A model generated the notes under the pieces. It saw only the letters and a program-made list of their open reading frames with translations, had not been told where the DNA came from and searched no databases. The translations under genes and the position numbers were made by a program. From Pseudomonadota bacterium (lineage in GTDB: Bacteria > Myxococcota > Polyangia > Polyangiales > Polyangiaceae), in contig JAEZYO010000602.1 in the NCBI GenBank assembly GCA_023419055.1, positions 1 to 7,078 on the forward strand: a DNA stretch of 7,078 bases, given 5' to 3'. This document shows, piece by piece, positions 1-4,624 of the stretch (the stretch's first letter is position 1; every line of letters starts with the position of its first letter).

Positions 1-102
1 CTCGTCCACGAGCTTGTCAGCCGCGTCCTCGCAGTCGTTGTTGCCGCAAGCCACCGCGCCCAGGCCGAGCACCACCGTCAAAATGCAAAACACCCGATTC
101 AT
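1..102 (-). CDS. Small lipoprotein, N-terminal fragment (runs off left edge)
   Basis: The reverse strand opens with an ATG at 102-100 and reads 34 codons to the window edge without a stop. The product starts MNRVFCILTVV, a hydrophobic stretch follows (residues 4-18), and Ala16-Val17-Ala18-Cys19 forms an acceptable lipobox. The mature end continues Gly-Asn-Asn-Asp-Cys and then turns acidic and helical (ED-AADKLVDE). This is a class II signal peptide, so the protein should be exported and lipidated at Cys19; Gly at +2 carries no Asp retention signal. A strong AGGAGGAG Shine-Dalgarno lies 4 bases before the ATG and fixes the start. It diverges from the DUF3829 lipoprotein at 575. The second Cys five residues after the lipobox Cys suggests a disulfide, but too little is visible to name a family. 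The signal peptide call is solid; the function is unknown. Confidence 0.8.
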   Translation of the reverse strand, partial: MNRVFCILTVVLGLGAVACGNNDCEDAADKLVDE

Positions 103-106
103 GATT

Positions 107-114
107 CTCCTCCT
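107..114 (-). promoter_or_regulatory. Strong ribosome binding site for the lipoprotein at 102
   Basis: Reverse-strand AGGAGGAG sits 4 bases before the ATG at 102. It is the closest match to the anti-SD sequence in the window and decides the start of the truncated left-edge gene. Most other genes here have weaker sites. Confidence 0.75.
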
Positions 115-305
115 TCCACCGTCGCCCTCTCGGACGACCTCAGCGCGAACTAGAGCATTCGCGTCCATGCGCAGGTACGTGAAATTCTCGGAGGTTCTTC
201 CCCGCGTTGCGCAAGGATCCGCCATATTCAAAGCTCCGTCAGGCTCTCTGGGGACGGCTCGAAGCGCCGCGAGGGCGGCGTGTGAGAACATCGGAAACCG
301 GTTCC

Positions 306-325
306 GGTGCGAACGCTTTCGCACC
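306..325. repeat. Perfect 8-bp hairpin in intergenic region
   Basis: GGTGCGAA (306-313) and TTCGCACC (318-325) are exact reverse complements around a 4-base CGCT loop. No T-run follows on either strand, so it is not a canonical Rho-independent terminator. It could be an operator or RNA structure. Ten bases before it lies the 8-base palindrome AACCGGTT (296-303). Confidence 0.6.
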
Positions 326-353
326 AGGCGCATGCACGCATCGATGACGAAGG

Positions 354-370
354 GCTAGCCGCGGGCTAGC
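354..370. repeat. GCTAGCC/GGCTAGC inverted and direct repeat
   Basis: GCTAGCC (354-360) and GGCTAGC (364-370) form a perfect 7-bp stem around a GCG loop. The same bases also make a direct repeat of GGGCTAGC (352-359 and 363-370) offset by 11 bases, about one helical turn. This geometry is compatible with a regulator binding two half-sites, though no protein is implied. Confidence 0.55.
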
Positions 371-385
371 GCGAGCGCAGTTCCG

Positions 386-395
386 TTATCGATAA
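386..395. repeat. Palindrome TTATCGATAA
   Basis: A perfect 10-base palindrome in the AT-richest part of the divergent intergenic region. It is an operator-like candidate; further ATCGAT/GATCG words lie around 418-441. The evidence is only symmetry and location. Confidence 0.4.
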
Positions 396-505
396 AACCC
401 GCGCTACCAAACCGAGCGATCGGCCAATCGGAAATATCGATCAGGCGGAGGGAAGATCCGCGCGTGCGTCTCGTAGAACCCGAGGCCTCCGAATGGAGCA
501 CACGC

Positions 506-553
506 GACGCGGGGCCCGGTCTAAAGTGTTCGGTCCGCGGCGTTACCCGCGTC
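506..553 (+). repeat. Inverted repeat just before the DUF3829 gene
   Basis: GACGCGGG (506-513) is exactly complementary to CCCGCGTC (546-553) across a 32-base loop. The right arm ends 4 bases before the AAGGAG ribosome site of the gene at 575. If transcribed, the stem would sit immediately beside the translation start, so it may affect leader folding. It could also be chance in GC-rich DNA. Confidence 0.35.
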
Positions 554-557
554 CCCC

Positions 558-563
558 AAGGAG
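558..563 (+). promoter_or_regulatory. Ribosome binding site for DUF3829 lipoprotein
   Basis: AAGGAG lies 11 bases before the ATG at 575; a nearer GGAG (567-570) lies 4 bases before it. Together with the signal peptide they support the 575 start over upstream in-frame alternatives such as 464, which would bury the signal peptide behind 37 extra residues. Confidence 0.55.
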
Positions 564-574
564 CCTGGAGCGAG

Positions 575-1531
575 ATGAGAATCGCGTATTTGATGGTGTT
601 GGTGGTTGGTGTCACCGGGGCTTCGGCGACCGGTTGCAAGAAGATCGCGTCGCTCGTGACGGACAAGGCCGCGAGCGCGGCGACGGAAGCGCTGGCCGGC
701 GGCAACAGCGCGGCGCACGAGAGCGTCGGCAACTACAACAAGGGCTTCAATCTCCTGATCGACGACCCGCAGAAGATGATCGAGGAGTACTACAGCAAGA
801 TTCCGAAGGACGGGCCGGAGGACGGCAAGAAGTACACGCTGTTTCCGCGGCACAACTTCGCCCAGAACAAGATCGCGGACATCAAGAAGGCGTTCGACGA
901 GGGCGACAAGGTAGCGCCCGCAGAGCTCAAGCACCTCGGGCCGCTCGCCAAGGCCTGCAGCACGGACATCGAGAAGGTGCTCGAGACCTTCAAGGCTGCG
1001 CACCAGTACTACGACGCCGAGGACTACAAGGACGACAAGGGCGCGAAGGGCAAGGAGCTCCACGCGACGTTCGTCAAGGCCAGCGAGACCTTCCAGCAAG
1101 ATCTGGAGAAGTTCGAGGCCGCCCTGTCGGTGATCGAAGAGAAGCAGATGGCCGAGGAGCTCAAGCAGTTCGAAGCCGAGAAGGGCTACGGCTATTGGTT
1201 CCGCGTTTACAACCAGAAGGCCAACAACCTGATCAAGGCGAAGAAGAAGGACGCTTACCTCGCCGCGTTCGCGGAGGTCGAGAAGGCGCACGCCGGGATG
1301 ACCGCCTTCAGCAGCGGGAAATCCGACCTCAACGCCTCGTACAAGGCCTACGTGAACCAGGCCGACAGCTACCTCGCCTCGGCGAAGAAGCTGAAGCGCA
1401 CGTTCGAAGAGGCCGCGCCGAAGGACGAAGCGCTCGAGCAGGGGCACGAGTCGCTGATCAACGACTACAACAACATGATCAGCACCTCGAACACGCTGCG
1501 CGAGCTTGAAGCCAACAACCTGCTGAAGTAG
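575..1531 (+). CDS. YiiG/DUF3829-family lipoprotein
   Basis: The product is a 318-residue exported lipoprotein. Residues 3-17 are hydrophobic and Ala18-Thr19-Gly20-Cys21 is the lipobox; the next residues are Lys-Lys, so there is no Asp +2 inner-membrane retention signal. In myxobacteria a +2 Lys has been linked, from memory, to matrix or outer localisation. The mature part is almost wholly charged and helical, with long Lys/Glu/Ala runs likely to form a helical bundle. The block near 145-164 (YYDAEDYKDD followed by GAKGKELHA) matches what I know of the DUF3829 domain of E. coli YiiG, as does the preceding Tyr-Asn-rich start (NYNKGFN, 53-59). The molecular function of that family is unknown; YiiG-type proteins are small envelope lipoproteins. 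The start at 575 is chosen because it puts the signal peptide at the N-terminus. The GST gene follows after 10 bases, so read-through is likely. Family call fairly sure; role unknown. Confidence 0.85.
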   Translation: MRIAYLMVLVVGVTGASATGCKKIASLVTDKAASAATEALAGGNSAAHESVGNYNKGFNLLIDDPQKMIEEYYSKIPKDGPEDGKKYTLFPRHNFAQNKIADIKKAFDEGDKVAPAELKHLGPLAKACSTDIEKVLETFKAAHQYYDAEDYKDDKGAKGKELHATFVKASETFQQDLEKFEAALSVIEEKQMAEELKQFEAEKGYGYWFRVYNQKANNLIKAKKKDAYLAAFAEVEKAHAGMTAFSSGKSDLNASYKAYVNQADSYLASAKKLKRTFEEAAPKDEALEQGHESLINDYNNMISTSNTLRELEANNLLK

Positions 1532-1541
1532 CAGCTCGGGG

Positions 1542-2168
1542 ATGCGGCTCTTCGACTCCAGCATCCCCTCCGGCAACGCCTACAAGGTGCACCTGCTGTT
1601 GAAGCAGCTCGGGCACCGCTACGAGACCGTCGAGCTCGACATCCTGGCCACGCCTTCGGAGACGCGCCGCCCCGAGTTTTTGGCGAAGAACCCGAACGGC
1701 CGCATCCCGGTGCTCGAGCTCGACGACGGTAGCTACCTGGCGGAGTCGAACGCGATCTTGTTCTACCTCGCGGAAGGCACCGGCTACCTCCCGGATGATC
1801 GGCGCGCTCGGGCGCAGGTGCTCTCCTGGATGTTCTTCGAGCAGTACAGCCACGAGCCTTTCGTCGCGACGCTCAAGTTCTGGACTTACTGGGGCGGTCT
1901 CTCGAAGCAGCCCGAGAGTCAGATCACCCGCTGGAAGCAGGGCGGCCAGGCAGCGCTCGCGGTCATGGGCCAGCACCTCGAGTCGCGCGACTTCTTCGTC
2001 GGGGAGCGCTACTCGATCGCCGACATCGCGCTCTTCGCCTACACGCAGAGCGCGGCGCAGGTCGGGTTCGACGTGCCGAGCGCGGTCGAGCGCTGGCTCG
2101 ATCGAGTCCGCGATCAGCCGGGTTGGGTGAAGATGAAGGCGGACCCGACCGGCAAGGCGCCGGGCTGA
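1542..2168 (+). CDS. Glutathione S-transferase family protein
   Basis: This is a 208-residue soluble protein of normal GST length. Residues 1-80 form the thioredoxin-like domain: MRLFDSSIPSGNAYKV at the start with Ser6/Ser7/Ser10 as candidate activating residues, the cis-proline turn at Ile55-Pro56, and the glutathione-contacting Glu68-Ser69 in AESNAILFYLAEG. Residues ~88-200 form the helical domain, with the FFEQYSHEP segment (98-106) typical of a bacterial GST subgroup and the N-capping box Ser158-Ile-Ala-Asp161 before IALFAYT. Such enzymes conjugate or reduce electrophiles with glutathione in the cytoplasm; the substrate cannot be read from sequence. It is the only gene here without an export signal. 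It begins 10 bases after the DUF3829 stop with only a weak SD-like CGGGGA, suggesting coupled expression. Exact class (beta, nu or other) is not assigned. Confidence 0.93.
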   Translation: MRLFDSSIPSGNAYKVHLLLKQLGHRYETVELDILATPSETRRPEFLAKNPNGRIPVLELDDGSYLAESNAILFYLAEGTGYLPDDRRARAQVLSWMFFEQYSHEPFVATLKFWTYWGGLSKQPESQITRWKQGGQAALAVMGQHLESRDFFVGERYSIADIALFAYTQSAAQVGFDVPSAVERWLDRVRDQPGWVKMKADPTGKAPG

Positions 2169-2194
2169 GGCACGCTAACCGAGCTCAGCGCGCC
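2156..2194. terminator. Possible shared terminator between convergent genes
   Basis: GCTGAG (2164-2169) pairs with CTCAGC (2184-2189), and beyond a 3-base bulge GGCGC (2156-2160) pairs with GCGCC (2190-2194). The 11 paired positions enclose a 14-base loop and span the stop codons of both the GST (plus) and the MBL-fold gene (minus), which are only 16 bases apart. There is no T-run on either strand, so this is a weak, structure-only call. Convergent placement is what makes it plausible. Confidence 0.35.
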
Positions 2195-3423
2195 TGGTAC
2201 GTCTCCTCGTGCCCGTTGCGCGAGTTCAGGATCGAAAACTCTCCGCTCGGCAGCACCGACGCGCGGATGAAATGCGCTTCGTCGGCGGCGCCGCTCACGG
2301 CGTTGGCGATGCGTGACTCGGGCGGATTGTGGTCGTCGTCGTTGCCCTGGGAACGGTGAACCACCCAGACCGCTTCGAGATCGGGAGCTCCCATCAGCCG
2401 CTCGTAAGTCGAGGGTTCGTTGCCCTTGTTCGCGCCGTTACTCGCCACGGCGGCGAGCGGGTTCAACGCTTGAACGAGCTGCGGGGGAGACGAGCTCTCG
2501 AAGCCGTGGTGCGGCACCTGAAGAAGGTCGATTTCCCCGAGCTTGTTGATCGGACAGGCGAGCTCGTGCTCGTACCCCCACGTCAGGTCACCGAGATCCA
2601 GGAACTCGAACTCCCCGAACTTCAGCAGGTAGCCGACGCTCATCCCGTTCTCGTCCGCCTCTTTGGTGCGGGCGTCCGCTTCGGCGCAGAGCGCGTTCGG
2701 CGTGTCCGGACCGAGCGGCGAGGCGATCCCTTCCCCGTGCGACTGGACGATGGTCAGGGTGACCTCACCGAGATCGAGGGTATCCCCGGGCACCACGGTG
2801 CGCCGGCGATCCAGGGCTAGCTCCGGATAGCCGTCGTCCGCGCCGTCCTCCACCGACTCACCGTGATCGATGAACTCGAGCACGTCGATCCCGGCCGCGA
2901 CCTCTGCGGCGCCGCCGACGTGGTCCGAGTGATAGTGCGTGATGATCACGTGATCGAGCTGCTCGGCGCCCACCTGCTCCTCGAGCACCGAGAGGATCCG
3001 TGCCGAATCGCGGCCGCCGGGGTTGCCGGTATCGGTGAGCAACACCTTGCCGTCGGGGGTCTTGATGATGGTAGCCGCGCCGCCTTCCACGTCGACCCAG
3101 TAAATATCGAGTCGAGCTGCACTCCCACCGCTACCGGACGTCCCGCCGTCACCAGCGATGCCACCGTTGCTCGAGCCGCCCGATTCACCGCCACCGTTCG
3201 CGCCGTTCCCCGACGACCCGCCGTTCGAGCTCGAGCTCGTGCCGCCTCGCCCAGCCTGGCTCGAGCCGCCGTTGCTGCCGGACGCGCCGGAAGCCCCTGA
3301 AATTCCGCCCATTCCGGCGTTCCCGGGACCGGTTCCCGGTGGGTCTTCACTGGAGCAGGAAATGGCGAACGCGAGCCCACATGCGGGCAGCAAAACCTGG
3401 AAGCGACGGAGCGCGGAAACCAT
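2185..3423 (-). CDS. Lipoprotein with ComEC-type metallo-beta-lactamase-fold domain
   Basis: The product is 412 residues. The signal peptide has Arg6-Arg7, a hydrophobic core and lipobox Ala20-Ile21-Ser22-Cys23, followed by a Gly/Ser/Asn-rich linker (about 30-101) that should hold the domain away from the membrane. The MBL-fold domain occupies ~104-400. Visible motifs are LLTDTGNPGG (D131), the metal-binding THYHSDHVGG (H163, H165, D167, H168), a core strand with FLDLGDL (D279), and LLQVPHHGF (H305-H306). The GD and PHHG pair is characteristic of the C-terminal domain of ComEC/Rec2 competence proteins and their stand-alone relatives, which are believed to be nucleases or phosphodiesterases. 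No ComEC membrane domain is present, so a DNA channel role is not implied. Substrate is unproven: nucleic acid, a phosphodiester or another ester are all possible. It follows the phosphatase gene by 59 bases on the same strand. The ATG has a close GAGAGGA upstream; the signal peptide confirms the start. Confidence 0.88.
   Translation of the reverse strand: MVSALRRFQVLLPACGLAFAISCSSEDPPGTGPGNAGMGGISGASGASGSNGGSSQAGRGGTSSSSNGGSSGNGANGGGESGGSSNGGIAGDGGTSGSGGSAARLDIYWVDVEGGAATIIKTPDGKVLLTDTGNPGGRDSARILSVLEEQVGAEQLDHVIITHYHSDHVGGAAEVAAGIDVLEFIDHGESVEDGADDGYPELALDRRRTVVPGDTLDLGEVTLTIVQSHGEGIASPLGPDTPNALCAEADARTKEADENGMSVGYLLKFGEFEFLDLGDLTWGYEHELACPINKLGEIDLLQVPHHGFESSSPPQLVQALNPLAAVASNGANKGNEPSTYERLMGAPDLEAVWVVHRSQGNDDDHNPPESRIANAVSGAADEAHFIRASVLPSGEFSILNSRNGHEETYQAR
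3121..3336 (-). repeat. Low-complexity Gly/Ser linker coding segment (MBL lipoprotein)
   Basis: Codes for residues 30-101 of the MBL-fold lipoprotein: imperfect GGSS, GASG, GGTS and NGG units without a fixed period. It separates lipid anchor and catalytic domain. Similar coding segments recur at 5733-5969 and 6813-7058. Confidence 0.75.
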
Positions 3424-3482
3424 GTCCTCTCACCCAGTGTCATCGGAGCGCTGACGCGGGTCCAAGCAAAAAGGGCCGGTCT

Positions 3483-4475
3483 TCAAGGAACCGAAAGGAC
3501 GATCTCGTCGAGCGTCGCTCCGTCCGTCGACACGAAGCGACTCGCGAAGCGGCGCTCGGACGCCTCGACGAAGACCGCGCCATGAACGTCGTCGACCCCG
3601 GAGAGGCTCTCGGGCGGGCGAGCACCGAGCAGGTAGAGCTCGTTGCCCCCGACGCCGTTGACGACGTAAGGGAAGCCGTCCACCAAAAATCGCTCGTAGT
3701 GGTGATCGTGACCTGCGTAGACGATGGATGCGCCCCACTCGCGAAAGGGCCAGCGCATCTCATGGGTGGACCCGTGCAAGCCCGAAGAGTACGGAGGGTG
3801 GTGAAAGTAGACCACTTTCCAGGGTGCTGACGAGCGCGCAAGCTCGGCTTTCAGCCACCCGGCTTGGACCGACCCCGCGTCGGTGCCGTCCGGCTCGTGA
3901 TCATCGCTGTCGATCGCGAAGAGATGCACCGGCCAGCGCTCGACGTCGTAGTAGCGCTCGTTGCCCGGGAGCTCGAAATAGTCGAGGTAAGGCGTCGCGC
4001 CGGGCGCCCGCCAGTCGTGATTGCCGAGGGAGGGAAAGAACCGGTTGTTCTGGGCGCCGGGTCCGTAGGTTCCACGATAAGGCGCGATGAACTCGTGAAA
4101 GTATTGCCCGATGTTCGCGTCGATCGTCTCTGCCGCACCGCTCGGGTAGTTGTTGTCGCCGGTGGTAATGACGAAGTCGGGGTGATGCGACCGCACCAAT
4201 TCGGCGACCTTGGCTTCGTTCTCACCGGCTGCGCCGAAATCTCCGATGACAGCGAACGAAACCGGGCGCGATTTGGGGGGCTTGGGGCGAGGCGGCGGCG
4301 CGCTCGAATCGGAGCCGGTGGGCACCGGCAGGGGTGAGCTCGCATCGGGGCTCGCTCCCGCGTCGTTTCGAGCGAAGTCACGCAGGTTCGTCCGGCTGCC
4401 GCACGCAGCGACCCACAGGCCGAGCGCTAGGCCGAAGCTCGACCAGCGGGCAACGCAGCGCTGTCTCGACGCCAT
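3483..4475 (-). CDS. Lipoprotein purple-acid-phosphatase-like metallophosphoesterase
   Basis: The product is 330 residues from the ATG at 4475. A GTG at 4505 would add ten polar residues before the signal peptide, so it was not chosen. Signal peptide 1-24 ends in lipobox Val22-Ala23-Ala24-Cys25. A Pro/Ala/Ser/Asp linker (26-71) precedes a catalytic domain with all five purple acid phosphatase blocks: D79-F-G81, GDNNY (D107, Y110), GNHD (N152, H153), VYFH (H225) and GHDHH (H256, H258). These supply all seven metal ligands of that family, including the Tyr that gives the purple Fe(III) centre. H234, nine residues after H225 in SSGLHG, sits at the spacing I recall for the catalytic His of mammalian TRAP (H186/H195). 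Length also matches small TRAP-type enzymes. Expected activity is hydrolysis of phosphomonoesters outside the inner membrane with a dinuclear Fe-metal site. It is the first gene of a likely pair with the MBL-fold lipoprotein. Physiological substrate unknown; no clear SD is seen. Confidence 0.88.
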   Translation of the reverse strand: MASRQRCVARWSSFGLALGLWVAACGSRTNLRDFARNDAGASPDASSPLPVPTGSDSSAPPPRPKPPKSRPVSFAVIGDFGAAGENEAKVAELVRSHHPDFVITTGDNNYPSGAAETIDANIGQYFHEFIAPYRGTYGPGAQNNRFFPSLGNHDWRAPGATPYLDYFELPGNERYYDVERWPVHLFAIDSDDHEPDGTDAGSVQAGWLKAELARSSAPWKVVYFHHPPYSSGLHGSTHEMRWPFREWGASIVYAGHDHHYERFLVDGFPYVVNGVGGNELYLLGARPPESLSGVDDVHGAVFVEASERRFASRFVSTDGATLDEIVLSVP

Positions 4476-4624
4476 TTTGTGATCGGAAACGAACTCTTTC
4501 GACACTTGATTGTCAAGGTTCCGAACAGCTCGTCACGCGATCGACTCCATGTTCGATCTTTTTTCAGCGCTGACTGATCGCTTTGGCGCCGTCGGGAGCA
4601 CAACGAGAGCAAAAGCACGAAGCG
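4476..4624. promoter_or_regulatory. Divergent control region between phosphatase and Cys-cluster lipoprotein
   Basis: This 149-base gap separates divergent starts at 4475 (minus) and 4625 (plus) and should carry promoters for both. On the minus strand a perfect TTGACA (4516-4511) could be a -35 box, but the hexamer 17 bases on (TTCGTT) is a poor -10, so I do not assign a promoter. The same bases belong to the inverted repeat CTTGA-TTG-TCAAG (4505-4517). A hairpin with T-tract for the plus strand is listed separately. No Pho-box-like direct repeats were recognised. Confidence 0.4.
4539..4564 (+). terminator. Terminator-like hairpin in the leader of the gene at 4625
   Basis: GATCGA (4539-4544) pairs with TCGATC (4553-4558) around an 8-base loop and is followed at once by six T (4559-4564), the layout of a Rho-independent terminator on the plus strand. 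No plus-strand gene lies upstream within this divergent region, so it would act on a leader transcript. An alternative pairing, GCGATC (4537-4542) with GATCGC (4576-4581), uses the same left arm and would exclude the hairpin, as an anti-terminator would. The stem is short and only half GC, so it may be weak or fortuitous. Confidence 0.35.

Larger units (their letters stand above)
103..574. other. Divergent intergenic region, no credible gene
   Basis: This 472-base stretch separates the minus-strand lipoprotein (start 102) from the plus-strand DUF3829 lipoprotein (start 575), so it must contain promoters for both unless they are read from elsewhere. Open frames crossing it give Arg/Ser-rich or low-complexity translations without motifs, signal peptides or ribosome sites, and are judged chance ORFs of GC-rich DNA. 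It has several perfect inverted repeats (306-325, 354-370, 386-395, 506-553), listed separately, and a locally AT-richer stretch around 380-450. No convincing paired -35/-10 hexamers were found on either strand. A small RNA or a regulator-bound control region is possible but not shown. Confidence 0.6.

Noticed and set aside
14..358. 114-codon plus-strand frame at the left edge
   Set aside because: Ser/Arg-rich, no motif or ribosome site, and it runs antisense through the well-supported lipoprotein start at 102.
464..574. 37-codon N-terminal extension of the DUF3829 protein
   Set aside because: It would place the signal peptide internally; the ATG at 575 has SD-like sequences and gives a proper lipoprotein N-terminus.
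355..732. 125-codon minus-strand frame over the intergenic region and DUF3829 start
   Set aside because: It overlaps the signal peptide coding region on the opposite strand, and its translation has no recognisable domain or upstream ribosome site.
493..1509. 338-codon Arg/Gln/Gly-rich frame overlapping the DUF3829 gene on the same strand
   Set aside because: A frame-shifted reading of the real gene with extremely biased composition (Arg, Gly, Gln) and no conserved feature.
521..1576. 351-codon open frame on the minus strand opposite the DUF3829 gene
   Set aside because: It is Leu/Val/Arg-rich with no signal peptide or motif, and is the expected antisense shadow of a Lys/Glu-rich, GC-biased gene. 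The plus-strand frame has the signal peptide, ribosome site and family motif.
4476..4505. Ten-codon N-terminal extension of the phosphatase (GTG start at 4505)
   Set aside because: It adds only polar, charged residues before a normal 24-residue lipoprotein signal peptide, and has no better ribosome site than the ATG at 4475.
4511..4516. Perfect minus-strand TTGACA as a sigma70 -35 box for the phosphatase gene
   Set aside because: No acceptable -10 hexamer lies at 16-18 bases, and transcription would start almost on the ATG, so it is mentioned only as part of the control region.
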